Assembly: GCA_034666665.1 (NCBI GenBank)
Contig: JAXDLK010000103.1
Coordinates: 1 to 18,080, forward strand
Source of the DNA: JAXDLK01 sp034666665
GTDB taxonomy: Bacteria; Desulfobacterota; Binatia; JACPRU01
Direction: 5' to 3'
Length of the DNA: 18,080 nt
The position numbers were made by a program, and so were the translations under genes. Shown piece after piece: positions 6,174-14,600 of this stretch (within the stretch, counting starts at the first letter, position 1; each line of letters begins with the position of its first letter). The notes under the pieces are model-generated. The model was given only the letters and a program-made list of their open reading frames with translations. It searched no databases and was not told the DNA's origin.

Positions 6174-6931
6174 TCGACTGCCGCGGCGAACGACAGCGCG
6201 GCGAACGCCAGCGACACCGCGAGCGAGATCGCCAGCCCCGGCAGTGCGCTCACCGCCGCCGGGTTCTGCCAGTAGAGCGCGCGGCGGAGAGCTGCCGTCC
6301 CGTACGTGAGCGGGTTCGCACGGATCACCCATCCGAGCCACGACGGAGCGCCGGCCGCCGGAAAGAATGCTCCGGAGAGGAACCAGATCGGCATCAGGAT
6401 CAGGTTCATGATCGCGTGGAATCCCTGCGTCGATTCCGAGCGCCATGCGATCACCAACCCGAGGTTCGTGAGCGCGAATGCGACCACTGACATGACGACG
6501 ACACCGAGCGCGAACGAGCCCAACGACAGCGGAATCCCGGCGATCGGAGCGATGATCAGGAAGAGCCCGCCCTGCAGCACCGCGAGCGTGGTGCCTCCGG
6601 CCGCTTGACCGAGCACGATCTGCGCCCGCGATACCGGCGCGACCAGCACGCCCTGCAGAAAGCCGGAATGGCGATCGTCGACGGTCGAGATCGTCGCGAA
6701 GATCGCGGTGAACAGCAGCACCATGACGATCACACCGGGAAAGAAGTACTCGGCGAAGTTCGTGCCGCCGGTTCCGGCGGAGGGCCGGAAGGACTCGCGC
6801 ATTCCCGCGCCGAGCAGCAACCAGAAGACGAACGGCTGGGCGAACGCTCCCAGGAGCCGGCTTCGCTGACGCACGAAGCGGATGATCTCACGCCACCAGA
6901 GAGACCCGATCGGCAGCCAGAAGGACGTCAC
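6149..6931 (-). CDS. ABC-2 type transporter permease (DrrB/NodJ-like)
   Basis: A 260-aa polytopic inner-membrane protein, the usual size for single-domain ABC-2 permeases. About six membrane helices fall near 30-44, 62-82, 105-130, 137-162, 172-192 and 232-252. The first cytoplasmic loop has the family signature DDRHSGFLQGVLVAPVSR (85-102), where the coupling helix meets the ATPase. NPLTYGTAALRRALY (206-220) is the other typical block. The start is GTG at 6931, overlapping the ATPase stop by four bases (GTGA), so translation is coupled. With the ATPase it should form a 2+2 exporter for drugs, lipids, lipooligosaccharides or polysaccharide precursors. The flanking glycosyltransferase-like genes favour an envelope lipid or glycan, but this is inference from context. 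Confidence 0.92.
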   Translation of the reverse strand: MTSFWLPIGSLWWREIIRFVRQRSRLLGAFAQPFVFWLLLGAGMRESFRPSAGTGGTNFAEYFFPGVIVMVLLFTAIFATISTVDDRHSGFLQGVLVAPVSRAQIVLGQAAGGTTLAVLQGGLFLIIAPIAGIPLSLGSFALGVVVMSVVAFALTNLGLVIAWRSESTQGFHAIMNLILMPIWFLSGAFFPAAGAPSWLGWVIRANPLTYGTAALRRALYWQNPAAVSALPGLAISLAVSLAFAALSFAAAVEVSRRSRQ

Positions 6932-7923
6932 GCGTGCTCCTCGTCCGACGACCAGACGTGCCGCCCGGTGAGGCGGACGAACACGTCGTCGAGCGTCGGA
7001 TGGCCGAAGCTCACCGAGCGGATCTCGCTCGAAAACGCCTCGACGAGCTCGCGCACGAGCTCATGGCCGCGCGGCCGCTCGATCCGGAGCGATCCATCGA
7101 CGACCTGCGCTTCGAGGCCGAAGCGCTCGCGGATGCGTTCCCGGAGGCGGTTCGCATCCACGGCATCCACGACCACGACGTCGCCGCCGACGCTGCGTTT
7201 CAAATCGTCGGGCGGGCCGACGGCGACGAGCTCGCCGGCGTGCAGCACGCCCACGCGGTCGGCGCGCTCCGCCTCTTCGAGATAATGGGTGGTGAGCACG
7301 ACCGTCAGACCGTCACGCTCGCGAAGCTCGCTCAGCACCGCGAAGAAGTCCCGTCGGACGCCGGGGTCGAGCCCGGTGCTCGGCTCGTCGAGGATCAAGA
7401 GGTCCGGACCGTGGAGCAAGCTGCGTGCGAGCTCCGTGCGTCGTGCCAGGCCACCGGAGAGCACCTCCACCCGATCGTGCGCGCGATCGTCGAGACGGAG
7501 ACGCCGGAGCAACGCGTCCGTCCGCGCGGTGAGGACCGCTCCGCGCATGCCGTACAAACGACCGTGATGGAGCAGATTCTCGGCGACGGTGAGCTTGCGG
7601 TCGAGCCCGGGGTTCTGGAAGACGACGCCGAGCTTGCGGCGAACCGCGAGCGAATCCTGGCGCAGATCCTCGCCGAAGATGCGCACCTGGCCCTCCGACG
7701 GTCGGATCAAGGTCGACAGGATCTTGAAGAGCGTCGTCTTGCCGCCGCCGTTCGGTCCGAGAAGGGCGAAGATCTCCCCGCGAGCGATCGACAGGGAGAT
7801 CCCGCGGAGCGCCTCGCGCTCGCCGTACCGATGGCGGAGCCCCGAGACCTCCACCGCGTTGGAAGCCGCCGTGTCGGCTTCGAGCGCGGTCGTCGCGCTC
7901 GGCAAGCGGTTCGAAACCGTCAT
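6928..7923 (-). CDS. ABC transporter ATP-binding protein (DrrA/NodI-like)
   Basis: A 331-aa ATPase that powers the permease encoded directly downstream. Walker A GPNGGGKTT (56-64), Q-loop Gln103, signature LSGGL (155-159), Walker B LLILDEP (175-181) and switch His213 are all present. The C-terminal extension (about 245-331) ends in HPTLDDVFVRLTGR, the tail typical of DrrA-type exporter ATPases (DUF4162-like). The frame stays open upstream to 8382, but that part is inside the oxidoreductase gene. The ATG at 7923 leaves a 25-residue lead before the first strand and is the only ATG in the 118-bp gap (7924-8041) in this frame. No clear Shine-Dalgarno precedes it. Residues 1-20 look unconserved, so the real start is slightly uncertain. 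Confidence 0.93.
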   Translation of the reverse strand: MTVSNRLPSATTALEADTAASNAVEVSGLRHRYGEREALRGISLSIARGEIFALLGPNGGGKTTLFKILSTLIRPSEGQVRIFGEDLRQDSLAVRRKLGVVFQNPGLDRKLTVAENLLHHGRLYGMRGAVLTARTDALLRRLRLDDRAHDRVEVLSGGLARRTELARSLLHGPDLLILDEPSTGLDPGVRRDFFAVLSELRERDGLTVVLTTHYLEEAERADRVGVLHAGELVAVGPPDDLKRSVGGDVVVVDAVDANRLRERIRERFGLEAQVVDGSLRIERPRGHELVRELVEAFSSEIRSVSFGHPTLDDVFVRLTGRHVWSSDEEHA

Positions 7924-8041
7924 CGATCCGATGGCCAAGGTCGCGCCGGCGACGGCACCACCATCGATCGCAGGCGCGTCGCGAATCGCGAACCACGGAG
8001 AACGAAGCGCCGCGACATGGCGGAAACGAGGACTCTCACGA

Positions 8042-9427
8042 TCATGGCCCGGAGGCAAGACGGCGCTCCCGCCCCATCTCGCCGTCGCGCGGCAGATCCT
8101 CGAGCGCTCGGTCCGCCGCGGCGCGACCGATCCGCACTGCGTAATTCGTTCCCCGATCCTCGGGGTACACTTGCGCCATCGTCGCGAGATAGAGGCCCGG
8201 CAGCGGCCCTGCGAGCGGCAACAGCCGACGATGGTAGTCGGCGGTGACGATCGGCTGCGCCCAGCGGTCGCGAAAGGTTCGTCGCGCCTCGACCCAATCG
8301 TCTGCGAACGCCGGCTGGATGCGCGCGAGCGCCGGCCGGTACCGTGCATACACGCCCGCGGCATCGAGGGAGTAGATCTCATCGTCCGGGTACACGTAGT
8401 GCGAGACGTACATCAGATGCCTTCCGCCGTAGGTTTCCGCCGGTACGTAGTTGGTGTGCTCGATGAGCCCTCCGAAGGGAATGGTACGGTCACTCACGTT
8501 CATCCAATAGATCGGCGAGAAGCGGCGGCGGAGCACGAGGAGCGTGCAGAGGATCGCGCTGTGCTCGACGGCTCCGAGCCGCCGCGCGTCCTCGGCGGCG
8601 AGATCCGGCGCGAGCGCCGCGAGCAGCGGCGGCGCGACCGTCGAGATCACGGACGTGAACGTCTCCCGCCGCCGCGGTGTCGCGATGCCGAAGCGGTCGC
8701 GGCCCTCGCCTACGGTTCGGATCGATTCCACGCGCTCACCGAGATGCACGTCGCCGCCTCGGCGGCGAATGTCCTCGACGAGCGCCTTCGCGACCACGCC
8801 GAAGCCGCCGCGGACGTACCCCAGGAGCTCGCGGGTCCCTCCGCCCTTCCGCGAGCGGCCGCGGAGCCGCATCTTCGACCAGATCCACGCCATCGAGATC
8901 GACTCCGCATGGCGACCGAACTTCGCCCGCAAGAGAGGACCCCAGACCGTCTCGTAGACCTCGCGGCCCGCCCACCGCCGAAGCCACGCGTCCGCGGTGA
9001 CGTCCTCGAAGAGCTCGCGCCGCGAGCAGCGCTGCAGGAAGAGCGTGACGAGCGCGAAGCGCGCCTTCGCGCGCGCGCTGAACGGACGGAAGCGGAGAAG
9101 ATCGGCCGGAGACGTGAAGCGGTGGATTCGGCCCGCGCAGAAGAGGCCCATCACCGGCGAGCCCCACCAGACGCGGTCGCCGAGCCCGAGCTCGCGGATG
9201 ACGTCGAGGATGTCCTCGTCCGACGTGAACCAGTGGTGGTAGTACTTCTCGATCTCGGTGCCGCCGAAGGAGAACGTCATCGCCAGCCCGCCCGGATGTG
9301 CGCTCTTCTCGAAGAGCGAGACGCGCACCCCGGCGGCGGCCAGGCGCTGAGCGGCCGCGAGACCGGCAAAGCCGCCACCGACGACGGCGATGCGCACTGG
9401 CGGAGCGGATGCGAACGCGGCTCTCAT
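8042..9427 (-). CDS. FAD-dependent oxidoreductase (amine oxidase/UDP-galactopyranose mutase-like)
   Basis: A 461-aa flavoprotein. The N-terminal dinucleotide fold is VVGGGFAGLAAAQRLAAAG (15-33), with GxGxxG at Gly17/19/22 and Glu40 (LFEK) for the adenosine ribose. HPGGLAMTF (44-52) is the second FAD contact. The C-terminal LYLATMAQVYPEDRGTNYAV holds the third FAD-binding motif of the amine oxidase/protoporphyrinogen oxidase superfamily. Proteins of this shape often sit in surface polysaccharide loci and resemble UDP-galactopyranose mutase or phytoene-desaturase-like enzymes; the reaction is not known. It starts the minus-strand unit oxidoreductase-ATPase-permease and is divergent (79 bp) from the YYY genes. 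The ATG at 9427 has no Shine-Dalgarno and would be near-leaderless from the suggested promoter. Fold assignment is firm; substrate is open. Confidence 0.85.
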   Translation of the reverse strand: MRAAFASAPPVRIAVVGGGFAGLAAAQRLAAAGVRVSLFEKSAHPGGLAMTFSFGGTEIEKYYHHWFTSDEDILDVIRELGLGDRVWWGSPVMGLFCAGRIHRFTSPADLLRFRPFSARAKARFALVTLFLQRCSRRELFEDVTADAWLRRWAGREVYETVWGPLLRAKFGRHAESISMAWIWSKMRLRGRSRKGGGTRELLGYVRGGFGVVAKALVEDIRRRGGDVHLGERVESIRTVGEGRDRFGIATPRRRETFTSVISTVAPPLLAALAPDLAAEDARRLGAVEHSAILCTLLVLRRRFSPIYWMNVSDRTIPFGGLIEHTNYVPAETYGGRHLMYVSHYVYPDDEIYSLDAAGVYARYRPALARIQPAFADDWVEARRTFRDRWAQPIVTADYHRRLLPLAGPLPGLYLATMAQVYPEDRGTNYAVRIGRAAADRALEDLPRDGEMGRERRLASGP

Positions 9428-9506
9428 CGAAGAGCGTGAGGGATAACCGCGCGCTCCGCGCGTTGCAATTCCGCCGGTCGGCCAGTAAGAACCGCGCGGC
9501 TCACGG
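9428..9506. promoter_or_regulatory. Divergent promoter region with a shared palindromic -35 box
   Basis: This 79-bp gap separates the oxidoreductase from the first YYY gene. The palindrome TTGCAA (9463-9468) can serve as -35 on both strands. On the plus strand a 17-bp spacer leads to TAAGAA (9486-9491), 15 bases before the ATG at 9507. On the minus strand a 17-bp spacer leads to TATCCC (9445-9440), 12 bases before the ATG at 9427. A CGCGCG inverted repeat with a 3-base loop (9448-9462) fills the minus-strand spacer. No Shine-Dalgarno is visible for either gene. The -10 boxes are weak (3 of 6 each). Confidence 0.35.
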
Positions 9507-11645
9507 ATGAGTCTCGATCTGCTTGCCTGGTGGGCGCTGCTCGCAGCGCTCGGGTGGTCCGTGATGCCGGTCCTCGAGCGACTGCTTCCCGGCTTCGCCG
9601 ATGGCGGTCTCGCCTTCGCGAAGCCGCTCGCGCTCGTGATCCTCGGCTATGTCTCGTGGCTGGCGACCAGCGCCGGCGTGCCGCATCCGATCTCGCTCGG
9701 CCTGGCGGCCGGGCTCCTCGCCGCCGTCGGCGCCGTCGGCCGCTCCACGCTCGGCCGCCGCATCGTCGGCACGGAAGCGCGCATCCCCGCCGGAGAGATC
9801 TGGCGCGCGGAGGCGGCGTTCGCCGGCGCATTCCTCTTCTTCGCGCTGGTGCGCGCGCTCCTGCCGGACATTTTCGGCGCCGAGAAGTACATGGACTTCG
9901 CGTTCTTCAACACGCTGCTCCGCGCCCGGCACTTTCCCGCGGAGGACCCGTGGCTCGCCGGACTTCCGGTGAATTACTACGATTTCGGCTACCTGCTGTT
10001 CGCCAATGCGGCCCGCATCGTCGGAGTCGCCCCCGAGGCCGCGTACAACCTTTCGCTCGCGACCATCGGCGCCTTCCTCTTCACCGGAGCCGCATCGATC
10101 AGCCGCAGGCTCGCGGGCAGCTTCCCGCTCGGTCTCGCCGGCGGTGTCGCCGCGGCGATCCTCGGCAACCTCGACGGCGGCTTGCAGGTGATCGTCGAGC
10201 GACGCTGGCTCGGGATCGACTACTGGCGCTCCTCGCGGGTGGTGCCGAACACCATCAACGAGTTCCCGTTCTTCAGCCTGCTGCACGGCGACCTGCACCC
10301 GCACGTCACCGCGTTGGTGATCGACCTCGTGCTGTACGCGCTCGTGGTCGCCGGCCCGCCGATCGCGACCCGCGGAGCGCCGCCGGGAGGACGGACGCGG
10401 TGGGACTTCTGGCGATGGAGCGTCGGCGCCGTGCTGGTCGCCGCGCTCTACCTGACGAACCCGTGGGACTTGCCGGTTGCGTTCACGTTTCTCGGGATCG
10501 TGTGGATGGCGCGCTTGCGCCGGCAGGAATCCCTGATTCGCGCCGCGGTCATGGTCGCGGTATGTGCCGCGACGCTCGCGGGGGCGGCGTTGGTGCTGTC
10601 CCTGCCCTTCGCCCTCAGGTTCGATGCGCCGTTTCGAGGATTCGGCCTCGTTCACCAGTGGACGCCGCCAGGCGCGTTCTTGATCGTCTTCGGGTTTCTG
10701 CTGCTGCCGCCGGCGATCGAGGCCGCGCGCGCCACCGCATCCTGGCTGCCCGGCAACGGCGAGGTCCGCGAGTTCGCCGCGGCGGCGGCGCTGTTCGCCG
10801 CGCTCGCGCTCTACGTCTCCGGAGCCCACGTGGTGTTGATCGGCACCCTCGCGCTCGCCGTGGCGTCGTCCGCGGTGCTGCTCGATCCCGCCACCGAGGA
10901 AGACCGCGTGCTGCCGTTCGCCTGTCTCGCGACCGCCGCGCTCGCGCTCTTCGCCTGCGAGGTGGTCTACCTGCGGGACTCTTACGGCGAAGCGTTCCAC
11001 CGCATGAACACCGTGTTCAAGCTCTACTTCCAGGCCTGGATCTTCCTCGCGATCGCGCTTCCCTGGTTCACGCGGCGGCTGGTGGTGGCGCTGGAGCCGC
11101 GCCCGCTTCTCCAGGGAGTCGCCGGGGCCGCGCTGACGGCCGGACTGATCGGCTCCCTCTGCTACCCGGTGGCGACGATCGCCGGCCGGGCACGCGATCT
11201 CCAGGGCGGCCTCTCGCTCGACGGGCTCCGCTACCTCGCCCGCGATCACCCGGGAGACTTCGCGGCGATCGACTGGCTCCGCCGCACCGCGGATGGGCGG
11301 CCGGTGGTGCTCGAAGCGACCGGCGACCCCTACTCGTACTACGCGCGGGTCTCGAGCAACACGGGGCTGCCGACGGTGCTCGGCTGGGCGAACCACGAGG
11401 GCGTCTGGCGCGGCAACGACGCTGGACTGGACGCTCGGCGGCGGGACGTCGAGACGCTGTACACGAGCGACGACGTCGCCCGCGTGCGCCCGCTCCTGAA
11501 GCGCCACCGCATCCGCTTCGTGTTCGTCGGCGATCTCGAGCGCGAGCGCCATACCGGGCCTGGCCTCGAGAAGTTCGCGCGGCATCCGGAGATCTTCGAA
11601 TCCGTATTTCGCTCGGGCACCACGACCGTCTACGCGGTGCGCTGA
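9507..11645 (+). CDS. DUF2298 / Chlor_Arch_YYY-type polytopic membrane protein, single-domain form
   Basis: A 712-aa, very hydrophobic protein with a dozen or more likely membrane helices. It matches what I recall of the Chlor_Arch_YYY (DUF2298) family, thought to be GT-C-like membrane proteins of envelope glycan metabolism; no reaction is established. Landmarks: GAEKYMDFAFFNTLLR (124-139), VNYYDFGY (155-162, the family YYYxG site), NTINEFPFFSLLHGDLHPH (248-266), NPWDLPVAF (318-326), HRMNTVFKLYFQAW (498-511) and NTGLPTVLGW (618-627). The acidic/His loops next to helices 1-5 resemble the outward catalytic loops of GT-C enzymes. After the last helix (about 536-560) a soluble tail (570-712) follows. 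The length is at the short end of the family. The next gene, 15 bp downstream, contains a full second copy of this domain, so the two are likely translated together. Confidence 0.88.
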   Translation: MSLDLLAWWALLAALGWSVMPVLERLLPGFADGGLAFAKPLALVILGYVSWLATSAGVPHPISLGLAAGLLAAVGAVGRSTLGRRIVGTEARIPAGEIWRAEAAFAGAFLFFALVRALLPDIFGAEKYMDFAFFNTLLRARHFPAEDPWLAGLPVNYYDFGYLLFANAARIVGVAPEAAYNLSLATIGAFLFTGAASISRRLAGSFPLGLAGGVAAAILGNLDGGLQVIVERRWLGIDYWRSSRVVPNTINEFPFFSLLHGDLHPHVTALVIDLVLYALVVAGPPIATRGAPPGGRTRWDFWRWSVGAVLVAALYLTNPWDLPVAFTFLGIVWMARLRRQESLIRAAVMVAVCAATLAGAALVLSLPFALRFDAPFRGFGLVHQWTPPGAFLIVFGFLLLPPAIEAARATASWLPGNGEVREFAAAAALFAALALYVSGAHVVLIGTLALAVASSAVLLDPATEEDRVLPFACLATAALALFACEVVYLRDSYGEAFHRMNTVFKLYFQAWIFLAIALPWFTRRLVVALEPRPLLQGVAGAALTAGLIGSLCYPVATIAGRARDLQGGLSLDGLRYLARDHPGDFAAIDWLRRTADGRPVVLEATGDPYSYYARVSSNTGLPTVLGWANHEGVWRGNDAGLDARRRDVETLYTSDDVARVRPLLKRHRIRFVFVGDLERERHTGPGLEKFARHPEIFESVFRSGTTTVYAVR

Positions 11646-11660
11646 TCGTGCGATAACTCG

Positions 11661-14600
11661 ATGCGAAGACGCGGCGCCGCCCTGCTCGCCATCCTCGCCC
11701 TCGCGTCGGTTCTCCGATTCGTCGGCCTCGACTGGGACGAGGGACACGGGTTTCACCCGGACGAGCGACGCATCGTCTTCGCCCTGGAGGAGATCTCGTT
11801 TCGGCCGCTCCGGCTGAACCCGCATTTCTTCGCGTACGGATCGTTCCCGCTCTACCTGCAACGCGCCTGGGTCTCGGCCGCATCGGCGATCCGACCGGAG
11901 TGGGGCGGATACGACGGCTCGTTCAGGAGCGGGCGGGCGCTGTCCGCGGTCGTCGGTGTCGCTTCGGTCGCCTGGCTCTATCGGCTCGGCGCGCTGCTCT
12001 ACGGCCCGACCTGCGGGCTCGTCGCCGCGCTGCTGCTCGCGCTCGCCGTGCTGCCGATCCAGCATGCGCACTTCATCACCTTCGACCTCTACCAGGCGTT
12101 CCTCGTTCTCGTCGCTCTCGAGCGCCTCGTCGTGTTCACCCGGACGGGGCTCCGCCGGCACCTCCTGGCGGGGAGCGCGGCGGTCGGGCTCGCACTGGCG
12201 ACGAAGGTCAGCAGTGCCCCCCTGCTGCTGCCGCTGGTGATCGCGGCCCTCTGGGTCCGTCCCGCGAGCGGCCGAGCCGGCGCCGCCTGGGCGCGAGCGC
12301 TCTCGCTCGCGAGCGGCCTCGCCACGGCGTTCGTCTGTTTCGCCGCGACGGAGCCGTATGCGTTCATCGACCCGCAGTTCCTGCACGACGTGCGCGAGCA
12401 GGCAGCGATGGTGCGCGAGGCGGGCACGGTGCCGTACACCATCCAGTACCTCGGCACTCGCCCCTACCTGGACGACCTTCGCGAGGCGTTTCTCTGGGGG
12501 ACCGGACCGGTGCTGGGCGTCGCCGCCGCCCTCGGGACGATCGCGGCGCTCTTCTCCGCGTTCCGGCGGCCGCGCGCCGCGGAGATCGTTCTGCTCTCCT
12601 TCTTCGTTCCCTACCTCGCGGTCACCGGCATCTTTCCCGTCAAGTTCATGCGCTACCTGCTGCCGCTCTACGCCCTCTGGTGTCTCTACGCGGCGCACCT
12701 GGTCGTCGGCGAGCGCGGGACGACGCGAGGCAGGCGCACGGTTCTCGCCCTGGTGATCGCCGCCACCGCGTTTCATGCGGCGAGCTTCTTCTCGATCTAT
12801 CTCCGTCCGCACGTCTGGATCACCGCGTCGCGGTGGTTCTACCGCTCGGTGCCGGCCGGTGCGGCGCTGATCACGCCGCACTGGGAGGAAGGGTTTCCGG
12901 TCGGCGTCGACGGCCACGACGGAGGCCAGTACCGGCAGCTCGAGCTGCCGCTCTACGACGGTGACGGCCCGCAGAAGACCCGCCTCCTCGCCGAGCGGCT
13001 CGCGGCCGGCGACGTGCTGGTGTTTCCGAGCAAGCGGCTCTACGGCGCGATCACGAACGCGCCCGACCGGTACCCGGAAACCAACCGCTTTCTCCAACTC
13101 CTCTTCGCCGGCGACCTCGGCTACCGGCTCGATGCCGTTTTCGCTTCGCGGCCGCGGCTTCTCGGGTTCGAGCTCGACGACGACCGGGCGGACGAATCGT
13201 TCAGCGTCTACGATCATCCGAAGACGCTCGTCTTCCGCAAGGTCGCACCGTTGGCAGCCGCCGAGATCGCCACCCGCATCCACACGCGCGTGCCCTCGCG
13301 CCGGATGACGCGAGCCGACATCCTCGCCAGCGGTGGCGCCCAGGGTGAGGGTGCGGGTGGAGGCGGGGAGCGTCCGAGCGGCATCGAGTCGAGCCTGGGT
13401 GCGCTCCTCCTGTGGCTGGTCGCGCTCGTGCTGCTCGCCTTCGCCGGGCGGCGCTCGCTCGCCGCCTGCCTGCCGAGACTCCCGCCGGCAGCGATCGGCG
13501 GGCTCGGCCCGACCTTCGGTTATCTGCTCTTCGCGTATCTCTCCTGGATCGTCGCCGCCGTCGGGCTCGCACCGTTCTCGTCGCTGACGGTGCTCACGGT
13601 CGCGCTGCTGCTCGTGGCCCTCGCCGCCCGTCTGCCACGGCCTCCCGGCTCCTCGACGGCGATGGTCGTCTTCTTCGCTTCGTTCTTCTTCTTCGTCGCG
13701 ATGCGGGCGGCGACGCCGGAGGTCTACTGGGGAGAGAAGCCGATGGACTTCTCCTTCCTGAACGCCCTCTACCGCACCACGGTCTTACCCGCGCCGGAGC
13801 CCTGGATGTCGGGCAAGACGATCAACTACCCGCACTTCGGCCACTTCTCCGTGGCCGCGCTCGGCAAGCTCACCGGCGTGGCGCCCGGCCTCGCCTTCAA
13901 CCTCGGCATCGCCACGATCGCGGGGCTGACCGCCGCGGCCGCGTTCGGCGTCGGCGCGCTCGTCACGGAGAGCGTCTCGGGCGGCGCCGCTGCCGCGCTG
14001 CTCCTCGTCTTCGCGGGCAACCTTTCGGGGCCCGTCGAGCTCGCTCGCCGCGCGACGGTGGACTTCAATTACTTCTGGGCGACGTCGCGGGTGATCCCCG
14101 ACACCATCAACGAGTTCCCGCTCTGGAGCTTCCTGTTCGCGGACCTGCACGCGCACGTGCTCGTGCTGCCGCTGTCGCTGCTGCTCTTCGGAATCGCCGC
14201 TGCCGGCGCGATCGACCGGCGCCCGCGCGCCGCCGTCCCGCTGCTCGCCTCGCTCGCGCTCGGCGCGGTCGCGGTGACGAACACCTGGGGGTTCCCGATC
14301 TGGGCCGGAGCTCTGCTCGGCATCTCGGTGATCGCCGGGCTCGCCACCCGACAGCCGACTCGCGTCGTCACCGCCGCGCTCGCGGTGGCGGCGTCGTTCG
14401 TCTGGTTCGCCCCCTTCTGGCACCATTTCCAGTTCCCGCCGCGGAATTGGGGGTGGGAAACGCAGGAGGCGCCGCTCACCGGCGTGCTGCTGATCTTCGG
14501 GCTGTTTCTGTTTCCGCTGCTGACGGCCCTCTCCGACTTCCTCCGTCGCGGCGGCGTCCGCGGCCCGGTCCGGCTGCTCGGCGGCATCACGATCGCGCTC

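Noticed and set aside
7924..8382. Upstream extension of the ABC ATPase to an earlier start
   Set aside because: The extension overlaps the oxidoreductase coding sequence and is Arg/Ser-rich with no ABC features; the ATG at 7923 is adequate.
9501..13283. A 1260-codon open frame on the minus strand, antisense to both YYY genes
   Set aside because: Its product is Arg/Glu/Gly-rich low complexity with no motif, it spans two real genes and their gap, and the plus strand has clear paralogous domains. It is a by-product of strong GC bias at third positions.
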